Of a stretch of 43,054 bases of DNA, positions 15,216 through 23,747 are shown piece after piece (within the stretch, counting starts at the first letter, position 1; every line of letters starts with the position of its first letter). The notes under the pieces are model-generated. The model was given only the letters and a program-made list of their open reading frames with translations. It was not told the origin of the DNA and made no database searches. The position numbers and the translations under genes were made by a program. The stretch covers positions 1-43,054 of the forward strand of contig CANQQZ010000007.1 of assembly GCA_947626135.1 (NCBI GenBank). Direction: 5' to 3'. The DNA comes from an uncultured Clostridia bacterium. GTDB taxonomy: Bacteria; Bacillota; Clostridia; UBA1381.

Positions 15216-17750
15216 ATGAAACAGTTTAACACAACAGATATACCCGTAACGCCGCGCGTTAAGAAGCTTATTGCCGATTTGTTCGCAAAGCTTCCCGAAA
15301 TAGAAGCCGACCGCGCGGTCCTGCTTACGGAAAGCTATAAGCAAACCGAGGATTTGCCGATTATAAAGCGCCGCGCTCTGGCATTTCACCACATTCTTAC
15401 AAATATACCGATAACGATCCGCGATATGGAGCTTATCGTAGGCAGCGCGACAAAAGCGCCGCGCGGATGTCAGGTATTTCCGGAATATTCATATGAATGG
15501 CTTGAAAGCGAGTTTGATACTGTTGAAACGCGCGAAGCCGATCCGTTTTACATATCCGAACAGACGAAAGCGACGCTTAAGAAGGTATATCCATACTGGA
15601 AGGGCAAAACAACGTCCGAGCTTGCCACAGCTTACATGGCGCCGGAGGCGAAGCTTGCCATTGAGCATAATATTTTCACGCCGGGCAATTATTTTTACAA
15701 CGGAATAGGACATGTTACGGTCGATTACGGCAAGATAATAAAGATTGGCTGGCGCGGTCTTATGGAGGAGGCTGCCGCGGAATTATCGTCCATTAACATT
15801 TATGACGGCGGCTATGCGCGTAAAAAGGAATTTTTGGAGGCTGTTATCATCTGCTGCGACGCGGCTGTAATTTATACAAAACGCTATGCCAAGCTCGCAA
15901 AGGAAACGGCGGATAAGTGTCCCGACGCGGCAAGACGCGCGGAGCTTATTCAGATAAGCAAAAATTGTGAACGCGCTCCGGAATACGGCGCAGCGACATT
16001 TTATGAAGCATGCCAGAACTTCTGGTTTATTCAGATGCTTTTGCAGATTGAATCAAGCGGACACTCCATATCCCCCGGACGTTTCGACCAATACATGTAT
16101 CCGTATTACAAGCAGGATATCGAATCGGGAATTTTAACGCGTGAATTTGCCCAGGAGATTGTCGATTGTATCTGGGTTAAATTAAACGACTTGAACAAGG
16201 TCCGCGACGCGGCTTCGGCTGAGGGATTCGCCGGCTACAGCCTGTTCCAGAACCTTTGTGCCGGCGGTCAGACAAAGGAAGGACTTGACGCGACGAACGA
16301 TATGTCCTTCATATGCATACAGGCGTCTATGCACACGCGCCTTCCCGCGCCGTCCTTCTCGGTTCGCGTATGGAACGGCACACCCAATATATTCATGATA
16401 AAATGCGCGGAGCTTACCCGCACGGGCATAGGATTACCCGCCTATTACAACGACGAGGTTATTATTCCGTCGCTGATGTCGCGCGGCATCACGCTGGAGG
16501 ATGCGCGTGATTATAATATCATCGGATGCGTTGAGCCCCAGGCGGGGCATAAGACGGACGGCTGGCATGACGCGGCGTTTTTCAACATGTGCCGTCCGCT
16601 TGAGCTTGTGTTCTCAAACGGCGTGGATAAGGGCGTTCAGGTCGGCTTAAGAACCGGCGATGTTGAAAGCTTCCGCACCTTTGACCAGTTCCTTGACGCA
16701 TATAAAAAACAGATGTCATACTGCATCCAGCTGCTTGTAAACGCCGATAACTCCATAGACGTTGCTCACGCTGACCGTTGTCCGCTTCCGTTCCAGTCAT
16801 CTATGGTCGAGGACTGCATACACCGCGGTAAATCCATGCAGGAGGGCGGAGCAATTTACAATTTCACCGGTCCGCAGGGCTTCGGTATCGCAAACGTCAC
16901 CGATTCGCTCTACGCGATAAAAACTCTTGTATACGACCGGAAAGAGGTTACGATAGGCGAATATAAGGATGCGCTTGAGCATAACTTCGGCAAGGGATAT
17001 ACAGAAAAGGCGACGCGCAAAATGGTAACTGAAGCGATTGACGCCATAGCGGCGCAGGGACGGCGCGTATCACCGCAGATGGTAGAGCAGATGTGCCGTG
17101 CGTATCTTGAAAATTCAATGTGTACGGCAGAGCAGAAGCAGAAATACGATAAGCTGCTTCAAATGATTGACAGTGTTCCCAAATACGGCAACGACCTGGA
17201 GGAAATTGATTTGTTTGCGCGCGAAAGCTCATATATTTACACCCGTGAGCTTGAGAAATATAAAAATCCGCGCGGTGGTATGTACCAGGCGGGTCTGTAT
17301 CCCGTATCGGCAAACGTGCCGCTCGGCGAGCAAACAGGCGCGACGCCTGACGGCAGACTCGCAAATACGCCCGTTGCGGATGGCGTCGGACCGTTCTCGG
17401 GAAAGGACCGCTTCGGACCGACTGCCGCGGCGAACTCGGTATCGATGCTTGATCACGGTATTGCATCGAACGGTACGCTTTACAATCAGAAGTTCCATCC
17501 GTCGGCGCTGGCGGGTCAGAGCGGCTTGCAGGCGTTTGCCGATTATATCAGAGCGTATTTTGACCGCAAGGGTATGCATATGCAGTTTAATGTCGTATCA
17601 CGCGAAACGCTTCTTGACGCGCAGGCTCATCCGGAAAACTATAAGTCCCTTGTTGTCCGCGTGGCAGGCTACAGCGCACTGTTTACAACCCTTTCAAAGT
17701 CCTTGCAGGATGATATAATAAACCGCACGGAGCAAACATTTAACATGTAA
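15216..17750 (+). CDS. Glycyl radical diol dehydratase (glycerol/propanediol dehydratase type)
   Basis: An 844-residue glycyl radical enzyme. The radical site is G818 in RVAGYSALF. The thiyl cysteine and base are C438 and E440 in IIGCVEPQ, followed by D452 in GWHDAAFF. H166 (GIGHVTVDY) and H283 (ESSGHSIS) complete the pattern of the B12-independent glycerol and 1,2-propanediol dehydratases; hydroxyproline dehydratase has SGCVETG instead. Relative to clostridial glycerol dehydratase (about 787) there is an extra segment near residues 575-620. 1,2-Propanediol from rhamnose is a natural substrate given the rhamnogalacturonan lyase, but the partner uronate genes leave a sugar-acid-derived diol possible. 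No microcompartment shell genes are in the window. GGAG lies 9 bases before the ATG, and the activase gene follows 19 bases later. Confidence 0.88.
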   Translation: MKQFNTTDIPVTPRVKKLIADLFAKLPEIEADRAVLLTESYKQTEDLPIIKRRALAFHHILTNIPITIRDMELIVGSATKAPRGCQVFPEYSYEWLESEFDTVETREADPFYISEQTKATLKKVYPYWKGKTTSELATAYMAPEAKLAIEHNIFTPGNYFYNGIGHVTVDYGKIIKIGWRGLMEEAAAELSSINIYDGGYARKKEFLEAVIICCDAAVIYTKRYAKLAKETADKCPDAARRAELIQISKNCERAPEYGAATFYEACQNFWFIQMLLQIESSGHSISPGRFDQYMYPYYKQDIESGILTREFAQEIVDCIWVKLNDLNKVRDAASAEGFAGYSLFQNLCAGGQTKEGLDATNDMSFICIQASMHTRLPAPSFSVRVWNGTPNIFMIKCAELTRTGIGLPAYYNDEVIIPSLMSRGITLEDARDYNIIGCVEPQAGHKTDGWHDAAFFNMCRPLELVFSNGVDKGVQVGLRTGDVESFRTFDQFLDAYKKQMSYCIQLLVNADNSIDVAHADRCPLPFQSSMVEDCIHRGKSMQEGGAIYNFTGPQGFGIANVTDSLYAIKTLVYDRKEVTIGEYKDALEHNFGKGYTEKATRKMVTEAIDAIAAQGRRVSPQMVEQMCRAYLENSMCTAEQKQKYDKLLQMIDSVPKYGNDLEEIDLFARESSYIYTRELEKYKNPRGGMYQAGLYPVSANVPLGEQTGATPDGRLANTPVADGVGPFSGKDRFGPTAAANSVSMLDHGIASNGTLYNQKFHPSALAGQSGLQAFADYIRAYFDRKGMHMQFNVVSRETLLDAQAHPENYKSLVVRVAGYSALFTTLSKSLQDDIINRTEQTFNM

Positions 17751-17769
17751 CCCGTAACCGGAGAGAATT

Positions 17770-18561
17770 ATGGAACACGATATATTAAGCACAACAGGAA
17801 GAATATTCGACATTCAGAGATATTCGATTCACGACGGTCCCGGAATAAGGACGATCGTGTTTTTAAAGGGCTGCGCTTTACGCTGCCGTTGGTGCTGCAA
17901 CCCCGAATCACAGCATTTCGAAGTTGAAAATATGTTTTTCGGCGGCAAAAATGAAACTATGGGCTATGACGTTACCGTAGGCGAGGTTCTTCATTCGGTA
18001 CAGAAGGATATGTTTTTCTACCGAAGAAGCGGAGGGGGCTTGACACTTTCCGGAGGCGAAGCGATGCTTCAGCCGGATTTTGCAATCGATTTGCTCAAGG
18101 CATGTCACGCCGAGGGTATAAACACATGTATCGAAACAACCGCTATCGCGAAATGGGACGTGATAGATCGTTTCCTTGAAAATCTTGATTTCGTATACAT
18201 GGATATTAAGCATATGAATAACGAAAAGCACCGTGAGTTTACCGGTCAGCCTAACACAAAAATTATAGAGCATGCGATAAAAATAGCCGCATCCGGAGCC
18301 AGGCTTACAATGCGTACTCCTGTAATACCGGGCTTTAACGATACCGTCGAGGAGATACGGGATATAGCCAGATTCGTTCATCTTCTTCCCGGAAGCCCGC
18401 GTCTTCACCTTTTACCGTATCATAGGCTTGGTGAGGATAAATACAAGGGGTTAAACCGTGATTATTTCTATGCCGGCGTTCCGCCTATGGATATGAAGCG
18501 TATGCAGCCTCTTTTGAGGGCGGCTCAGCTTGAAGGCGTAGAATGTCAGATTGGCGGATAA
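17770..18561 (+). CDS. Glycyl radical enzyme activase (radical SAM), compact form
   Basis: A 263-residue radical SAM enzyme that installs the glycyl radical on the upstream dehydratase. C35, C39 and C42 (CALRCRWC) form the CxxxCxxC [4Fe-4S] site; IHDGPGIRTIVFLKGC is the activase signature and LSGGEAM the SAM-binding motif. The protein goes almost directly from the cluster motif to the barrel, so the two-cluster ferredoxin-like insertion found in most dehydratase activases (about 300 residues long) is missing, as in pyruvate formate-lyase activase. GGAGAG precedes the ATG by about 5 bases. It is co-transcribed with the dehydratase and closed by a strong terminator. Confidence 0.92.
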   Translation: MEHDILSTTGRIFDIQRYSIHDGPGIRTIVFLKGCALRCRWCCNPESQHFEVENMFFGGKNETMGYDVTVGEVLHSVQKDMFFYRRSGGGLTLSGGEAMLQPDFAIDLLKACHAEGINTCIETTAIAKWDVIDRFLENLDFVYMDIKHMNNEKHREFTGQPNTKIIEHAIKIAASGARLTMRTPVIPGFNDTVEEIRDIARFVHLLPGSPRLHLLPYHRLGEDKYKGLNRDYFYAGVPPMDMKRMQPLLRAAQLEGVECQIGG

Positions 18562-18572
18562 ATGCAAAACAG

Positions 18573-18604
18573 AAAAACCACTATTTTGTAAAATAGTGGT
18601 TTTT
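18573..18604. terminator. Bidirectional terminator between the activase and SDR genes
   Basis: AAAAACCACTATTTT and its complement form a long stem with T runs at both ends. It serves the convergent activase (plus) and SDR (minus) genes. Confidence 0.9.
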
Positions 18605-18641
18605 TATGTTTTTATTATTCAAATTCGACTGTCGAATTTCA

Positions 18642-19442
18642 TTACGGCTGCTTTCCGATGTAAGCAAGGATTCCGCCGTCAACATACAAAATGTGACCGT
18701 TAACCGCATTGGACGCGTCAGAAGCAAGGAATACTGCCGGGCCGCCAAGCTCATCGGGGTTAAGCCATCTTCCCGCCGGAGTACGTCCGACGATGAACTG
18801 GTCGAACGGATGACGCGAACCGTCGGGCTGCGTCTCGCGGAGCGGAGCAGTCTGCGGTGTAGCAATATAACCGGGTCCTATGCCGTTGCACTGGATGTTG
18901 TAAGCGCCGTACTCTGAGCATATGTTTCTTGTAAGCATCTTTAAGCCGCCCTTTGCCGCCGCATATGCCGAAACAGTCTCACGTCCAAGCTCCGACATCA
19001 TCGAGCAGATGTTTATAATCTTGCCGTGACCCTTCTTGATCATCGACGGAATAACCGCCTTCGACATAATAAACGGAGCGTTCAGGTCAACGTCGATAAC
19101 CTGTCTGAACTCCGCGGCGGTCATATCGCACATCGGGATCCTTTTAATTATGCCGGCATTGTTAACGAGAATATCAACTATGCCCACCTCAGCCTCGATT
19201 TTGGCGATCATTTCCTTAACCATGTCCTCGTTAGTAACGTCGCAGACATAGCCGGTAGCATCAATGCCGTCCGCCTTATAGGACGCGAGACCCTTGTCCA
19301 CAAACTCCTGCTTTATGTCGCAGAATACGATCGTTGCTCCCGATGCCGCCATCGCGGACGCGATGCCGTAACCAATGCCGTAGCTCGCGCCGGTTATAAG
19401 CGCAACCTTGCCGTCAAGTCTGAAATTCTTTGAATAATCCAT
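18642..19442 (-). CDS. SDR oxidoreductase, gluconate 5-dehydrogenase/KduD type
   Basis: A 266-residue classical short-chain dehydrogenase. TGASYGIG (about 18-25) is the NAD(P) loop, NNAG the structural motif, and S (NICSM), Y and K (SAYAAAKGG) the catalytic residues. The stretch INICSMMSELGRETVSAY and the end VNGHILYVDGG closely resemble gluconate 5-dehydrogenase (IdnO), while the neighbouring pectin and uronate genes equally suggest the KduD-type step that makes 2-keto-3-deoxygluconate. GGGAGGA lies about 10 bases before the ATG. It converges on the activase gene, and a weak promoter (TTGAAA-16-TAAAAT, 19467-19494) lies upstream. Confidence 0.85.
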   Translation of the reverse strand: MDYSKNFRLDGKVALITGASYGIGYGIASAMAASGATIVFCDIKQEFVDKGLASYKADGIDATGYVCDVTNEDMVKEMIAKIEAEVGIVDILVNNAGIIKRIPMCDMTAAEFRQVIDVDLNAPFIMSKAVIPSMIKKGHGKIINICSMMSELGRETVSAYAAAKGGLKMLTRNICSEYGAYNIQCNGIGPGYIATPQTAPLRETQPDGSRHPFDQFIVGRTPAGRWLNPDELGGPAVFLASDASNAVNGHILYVDGGILAYIGKQP

Positions 19443-19466
19443 TTGTAAAAAATCCTCCCTTGTTTT

Positions 19467-19494
19467 ATTTTAATTCATAAAATTAACGTTTCAA
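19467..19494 (-). promoter_or_regulatory. Candidate promoter of the SDR gene
   Basis: On the minus strand, TTGAAA (19489-19494) and TAAAAT (19467-19472) are separated by 16 bp. Confidence 0.4.
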
Positions 19495-19710
19495 TTATCC
19501 GCCCCATATAACCCACCGATACATTTTTCTATCGCGCCTCACGCGCCCATATGCCGTATGCCGGCTTGCAAAGCATCGTGGATTTATGTAAGCTGTATTC
19601 TCCTTGCGCTTCTCAGAAATTCGTCCGATCAAGGCAGCCAACGCGCCGACGTATGTTGATACTTCAAGCGTCGGATAACGCAGAGCGGGCGGATTTATGT
19701 AAGCGCAGCC
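19495..19710 (-). other. 71-codon stop-free extension after the VOC gene, with a 14-bp direct repeat
   Basis: Directly after the VOC stop codon, the same frame stays open for 71 codons to a stop at 19495. The 14-bp direct repeat GGATTTATGTAAGC occurs at 19580-19593 and 19691-19704 (111 bp apart) and makes the reading contain AYINP twice. No start codon with a ribosome binding site is seen. It may be an interspersed repeat with residual coding potential or a decayed gene end. Confidence 0.5.
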
Positions 19711-20094
19711 TTATACCAACGGTTCGGGTCTATAAATTAAGTGAGCGAAATTTCCGTCTATATCCCTGTACCAATATGTTTTTAATCCCTTTGCATTTTC
19801 GGAAACATCATGAACCTCTTCAACGCGCTCGTCCGCCTTTAAAACCGGCACGATCCTGTCAAATTCCTCCGACGAAACAGCCATAGCAATATGGCGTATA
19901 CCCGCCGACTTTTCCACGTCGTCCGGCTTATCCGCCTGGGCGGCGACAAATTCGATCATCGACTTGTCCTCAAACGCGAGGAAATACGTACCCTTGCCGT
20001 TATCATAGACAACCTCGCCGCCGAAAATTTCCTGGTACCAGTTTTTCAGCGCCAGAGAATCCTTTGAAACGATACCTATGTGTTCAATTCCCAT
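19711..20094 (-). CDS. VOC (glyoxalase-fold) family protein
   Basis: A 127-residue protein of the vicinal oxygen chelate fold: two beta-alpha-beta-beta-beta halves beginning MGIEHIGIVSKD and GIRHIAMAVS. H5 (IEHIGI), E48 (SMIEFVA) and H74 (IRHIAM) are plausible metal ligands, as in glyoxalase I, methylmalonyl-CoA epimerase or sugar-related lyases. The substrate is unknown. AAGGAG lies about 8 bases before the ATG, and it has its own promoter. Confidence 0.75.
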   Translation of the reverse strand: MGIEHIGIVSKDSLALKNWYQEIFGGEVVYDNGKGTYFLAFEDKSMIEFVAAQADKPDDVEKSAGIRHIAMAVSSEEFDRIVPVLKADERVEEVHDVSENAKGLKTYWYRDIDGNFAHLIYRPEPLV

Positions 20095-20129
20095 ATAATC
20101 ACTCCTTCATAAATTTAATCATTTGTAAC

Positions 20130-20158
20130 ATTATACCATATCCCGCGATGAATTTCAA
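20130..20158 (-). promoter_or_regulatory. Promoter of the VOC gene
   Basis: On the minus strand, TTGAAA (20153-20158) and TATAAT (20130-20135) are separated by 17 bp. Confidence 0.65.
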
Positions 20159-20188
20159 TATGTTTTTACGCAAATTTCATAAAAACCC

Positions 20189-20839
20189 TTATAAAAAATC
20201 CCTGTCTCCGCACAGCAGCGCGGCGCGGTGCGCCTTGAAAAACCCTACCGTCACGCCGTCCGCGTACTTATTCACCGCGTCCATCACCGTATCGGGCTTC
20301 AGATTATACGCGCTTCCCGCCGCCACAGTCATCTTAAACACCGTAACGCCGTCCGACGGCTTCGCGCTCAGATCGTAAATATACGGCCGTATATCCGCGT
20401 CCTTAACGCCGCTTTTTGTTTTTTTCGGCACAATAAGCTCCGTATTCGCCATAAATTTTTCCGCGTCGAACACGCCGTCCGCCTCCGCCTCGACGACATA
20501 CGCCGCGCGGTCGATTTTCGTCAGGTCGATTTCCTTGCCCTCGACGCGCTTCACCGCCTTGATCTCGTACCCTCTCGGCAGCGCGGCGTTGATCTTGTCC
20601 TTAATCTCCGATTCCGTATAATCGCCGTCAAAGCCGACCTTCATATATTCGCCGTCAGCCGTTACACCGACCGATAACGGCAGCGCGACCGTCATAACAG
20701 GGTGCGGGTTGAATCCTTGAGAAAATACGAATCTTAAATCCGTGCGGCGGACGGTCCGATGAAACAAGCGCACAAAATCAAGATGAGATACATATTTTAC
20801 GCGCTCGCCGCGCGAGTATTTTAAAATATAATTACTCAT
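20189..20839 (-). CDS. TIGR03936/DUF2344 radical SAM-associated protein
   Basis: A 216-residue protein of the family that nearly always follows a TIGR03960-type radical SAM gene. The family's opening is clear: ILKYSRGERVKYVSHLDFVR, then FSQGFNPHPVMTVALPLSVG. It is thought to act with the radical SAM partner; the reaction is not established to my knowledge. The ATG at 20839 is chosen because it follows GGGGGTG and overlaps the partner's stop by 8 bases (ATGAGTAA), implying translational coupling. The longer frame reaches further into the partner gene. It is the last gene of the seven-gene minus-strand operon beginning at the M50 protease. Confidence 0.85.
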   Translation of the reverse strand: MSNYILKYSRGERVKYVSHLDFVRLFHRTVRRTDLRFVFSQGFNPHPVMTVALPLSVGVTADGEYMKVGFDGDYTESEIKDKINAALPRGYEIKAVKRVEGKEIDLTKIDRAAYVVEAEADGVFDAEKFMANTELIVPKKTKSGVKDADIRPYIYDLSAKPSDGVTVFKMTVAAGSAYNLKPDTVMDAVNKYADGVTVGFFKAHRAALLCGDRDFL

Positions 20840-22673
20840 GACACACCCCCGCATTAAATCCGGCTGCGCCGCAGCCCGCACATTTTTCGCGGCAGTTCGG
20901 AGTGGTTATTCCCGCCTTCGCCCTTTCATTTTCCCGCATAAGAAAGCTCTTTGTTACTCCTACGTCAATATGATCCCACGGCAGAACCTCGTCATAGCTT
21001 CTCTCCCTGAGATTATAAAAATCCGGATCGATTCCGCATTCCTCAAACGCCTCCATCCACTTGTCGAATTTGAAATGATCTGCCCATGAATCGAACCGGC
21101 ATCCCTTTTCGACCGCTTTGATTATAACGTCGCACAATCTTCTGTCGCCTCTCGCAAAAACCCCTTCGAGATAGCTCGTTTCGCTGTAATGCCAGTTATA
21201 TCGTATACGCCTTGAGCGGATGGCATTCTTTAAAATATTCTGCTTGTATATAAGCGATTCCCTTGAGTTCTGCGGCGCCCATTGAAAAGCTGTAAACGGC
21301 TTTGGCACAAAGCTTGACGTGCTTACGGTAATGTTTATATTTTTCGCGCGTTCCTCCTTCGGGACCGAAAAATAAACGTCGAGAACCTTTTGCGCCAAAT
21401 CGGCGATACCCAAAACATCATCATCCGTTTCCCCGGGCAAGCCAATCATAAAGTAAAGCTTTACGTTTGTCCACCCGCCGCGGAACAGCATCGCGGTCGA
21501 GTCAAGCACATTTTCCTCTGTGATATTTTTATTTATAATATCTCTTAACCGCTGAGTTCCCGCTTCGGGCGCGAACGTTATTCCCGATTTTCTTACCGCC
21601 TGAACACGGCGCATTAAATCCATAGAAAAATTATCGATTCTGAGCGACGGCAGCGACAAGCCTATTTTTTTCTCCTCAGTCATCTCTAAAAGCCCCTCGG
21701 TCAGTTCCTTAAGCTGAGAATAATCGCTTGAGGACAATGAGGATAAAGAAATTTCATCATAACCGCTGCATGACAGCAGCTTATCCGCCAGGTCAAGCAG
21801 CGTATCGCTGCCGCGTTCCCGAAGCGGACGATAAATATAGCCCGCCTGACAAAATCTGCATCCGCGAAGACAGCCGCGCATTATTTCAAGCATAACTCTG
21901 TCGTGAACAACCTCTCCGAACGGCACAATAATGTTGTCCGGCGTATATGCCTTATCAAAATCTCTCATAATGCGTTTTTTGATTTTCGGCTTCGCATTCG
22001 GATTGTTCGGCGCAATACTCCTGATCGTGTTGTCCTCGTTATATTCTACGCTGTAAAAAGACGGAACATATACGCCCTCTATTCTCGCTATGGCTTCAAG
22101 GTAGTCTTTTTTATTTGTCTTTCCGCTCTTTTTCCATTTGACATATTCATCGACAACCTCGTTGATAACATCCTCGCCCTCGCCGAGCATAAAAAAATCA
22201 AAAATATCCGCGACCGGTTCCGCGTTATAAGCGCATGGACCTCCGCCGCAGATTATGGGGTACTCTTCTCCCCTCTCCCGCGCGCGCACCGGGATTTGCG
22301 CATCCATAAGCATACGAACTACATTGGAATAGCTGAGCTCATACTGCAAAGTAAAACCAAGCATATCGAAATGGGTGATTTCATCGCCGCTCTCCAGAGC
22401 CCAAAGCCGCATATTATGCCTTCTCATTTGCTCCTGCATATCCACCCACGGCGCGAAAACACGCTCGCACCAGGTATCGCTGCGCCGGTTTAAAGCATAG
22501 TATAAGATTTTAAGTCCCAAATGCGACATTGCGATTTCGTAAGTATCCGGAAAACAAAAGCCAAACCTCACAAACACATCCTCGGCGTTTTTTACAGCCT
22601 CATTTAGTTCGCCGCCGGTATAACGCGTGGGCTTCTCCACGCACGCTAAAATTTTATCCTTTTGAGTTATCAT
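20832..22673 (-). CDS. TIGR03960-type B12-binding-like radical SAM protein
   Basis: A 613-residue radical SAM enzyme. The N-terminal ~200 residues form a B12-binding-like Rossmann domain without an obvious DxHxxG motif. EIMRGCLRGCRFCQAGYIYRP carries the CxxxCxxC cluster site, and FAPEAGTQRLRD and KLYFMIGLPGETD are typical of the family. The C-terminal CREKCAGCGAAG adds a cysteine-rich tail that may bind metal or a second cluster. The start overlaps the ytfJ stop by 4 bases (ATGA). The family commonly sits beside DUF2344, as here; a role in RNA or ribosome modification is often suspected but not shown by the sequence. Confidence 0.9.
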   Translation of the reverse strand: MITQKDKILACVEKPTRYTGGELNEAVKNAEDVFVRFGFCFPDTYEIAMSHLGLKILYYALNRRSDTWCERVFAPWVDMQEQMRRHNMRLWALESGDEITHFDMLGFTLQYELSYSNVVRMLMDAQIPVRARERGEEYPIICGGGPCAYNAEPVADIFDFFMLGEGEDVINEVVDEYVKWKKSGKTNKKDYLEAIARIEGVYVPSFYSVEYNEDNTIRSIAPNNPNAKPKIKKRIMRDFDKAYTPDNIIVPFGEVVHDRVMLEIMRGCLRGCRFCQAGYIYRPLRERGSDTLLDLADKLLSCSGYDEISLSSLSSSDYSQLKELTEGLLEMTEEKKIGLSLPSLRIDNFSMDLMRRVQAVRKSGITFAPEAGTQRLRDIINKNITEENVLDSTAMLFRGGWTNVKLYFMIGLPGETDDDVLGIADLAQKVLDVYFSVPKEERAKNINITVSTSSFVPKPFTAFQWAPQNSRESLIYKQNILKNAIRSRRIRYNWHYSETSYLEGVFARGDRRLCDVIIKAVEKGCRFDSWADHFKFDKWMEAFEECGIDPDFYNLRERSYDEVLPWDHIDVGVTKSFLMRENERAKAGITTPNCREKCAGCGAAGFNAGVCHE

Positions 22674-23059
22674 TCCGTACTTCCGTCCATGCCGCCCTTA
22701 TTGAAAAATCCGCTTACCTTATCCACCATGCCCGGAACCATATCCACGATTTTATCGGCTGTGGACGCGTTTTCCGTTACCGGAACAATTCTGACATTTC
22801 CGTTTGACACTACCAGAAACGCTTCCGCTTTGACCGATGTGCCGCCGCCTATCCCGCCGGCGAAGCTGTTCTTGTCGGAGCCCGCTTTTCCCGCCATGTC
22901 GGAGCCGCCGCCGCCGAAGCCGCAGCTGATTTTTGCAATCGGAATAATCATCGTGTTCGCATCCGCCCGGATAGGATCTCCGACGACGGAGTTAACATCT
23001 ATCAGCGTCTGCAAATGCTTCATCGAATTTTCAATCATTTCACTCACTTGATTGCTCAT
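22670..23059 (-). CDS. ytfJ: GerW/YtfJ family sporulation protein
   Basis: A 129-residue protein of the GerW (YtfJ) family, which in Bacillus is needed for normal spore germination. The conserved stretch VVGDPIRADANTMIIPIAKISCGFGGGGSD lies at about 24-54, with a second glycine-rich segment (FAGGIGGGTSVKAEAFLVV) after it. GGAGG is about 9 bases before the ATG. It overlaps the upstream DUF2953 gene by 20 bases and the downstream radical SAM gene by 4. The ytfI-ytfJ-scp order is a conserved Firmicutes arrangement, and its presence argues that the organism sporulates. Confidence 0.92.
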   Translation of the reverse strand: MSNQVSEMIENSMKHLQTLIDVNSVVGDPIRADANTMIIPIAKISCGFGGGGSDMAGKAGSDKNSFAGGIGGGTSVKAEAFLVVSNGNVRIVPVTENASTADKIVDMVPGMVDKVSGFFNKGGMDGSTE

Positions 23060-23660
23060 TTTTTCTTAACCTCCATGCTTTATATAAAATTTTAACCGCC
23101 GTTTTTATAAACATTCCGCCTATAACGAAAATGTGCCATATATTTGTATACAGCGAAGCATACGCGCCCGCCAGAAATTTTTCCTCGTCAAAATCCGGAG
23201 TTATGCTGACTGTACGCTCCTTTAATTTCATGTGCCTATCCATAAGCCCTATCATATTATACACCGCAGCATACGCCGCGCCGGCAGCTATGCCGGTTTC
23301 CGCGGGATCGTCAAGCCCGAAATCCGCGCTTATGTTAAGCTCGCTTACCGTGACGGCTTTTGTTAAAATATACCCTGCGATTTTAAACAATCCGTCCTTT
23401 AATGCCGCGTGTACGGCTTTTAAAAGCTTCAGCATCCGACCGTTGTCCCGCTTTTTTTCTTCCTTCCGTTTATCCTCGGTTTTTTCGGTGCGGACTTCGT
23501 CCCGAGCCTTTTTAGGCAGTATACGAAATTTCAAAAAACCGTAACGAAGCTCAATTTTATTATCGCCATCCGCCGTGAATGACATATTTACTTTGATATG
23601 CAGCGAGAACAGGACAATAAGCAGCGCCGCAACCGCAAGTAATATACATACAGCCGCCAT
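23040..23660 (-). CDS. DUF2953 (YtfI-like) membrane protein
   Basis: A 206-residue protein with an N-terminal membrane helix (AAVCILLAVAALLIVLFSLHI), a beta-rich segment, a charged linker full of Lys, Glu and Arg (about 65-85), and the conserved DUF2953 core ELNISADFGLDDPAETGI. A hydrophobic stretch near FVIGGMFIKTAVKIL may be a second helix. In Bacillus the homologue YtfI is co-transcribed with YtfJ and linked to sporulation; its function is unknown. The ATG at 23660 is preferred because AGAGGGG lies about 8 bases upstream; the ATG at 23684 lacks a ribosome binding site. Confidence 0.8.
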   Translation of the reverse strand: MAAVCILLAVAALLIVLFSLHIKVNMSFTADGDNKIELRYGFLKFRILPKKARDEVRTEKTEDKRKEEKKRDNGRMLKLLKAVHAALKDGLFKIAGYILTKAVTVSELNISADFGLDDPAETGIAAGAAYAAVYNMIGLMDRHMKLKERTVSITPDFDEEKFLAGAYASLYTNIWHIFVIGGMFIKTAVKILYKAWRLRKNEQSSE

Positions 23661-23747
23661 AGCTTCGCCCCTCTCTGTTTTCATGATTGCTTTTACGCCT
23701 GCGCGGTCTCCGTCTGACGCATAACCGTCATACCGATAAAAACGCGG

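Noticed and set aside
15216-17750. trans-4-hydroxyproline dehydratase or choline TMA-lyase
   Set aside because: The active-site motif is GCVEPQ with D452 and the H166/H283 pair, which fits glycerol/propanediol dehydratases; HypD has GCVETG, and no choline-microcompartment genes are nearby.
19551-19886. 111-codon plus-strand ORF
   Set aside because: It straddles the repeat-like segment and the antisense of the VOC gene, with no ribosome binding site.
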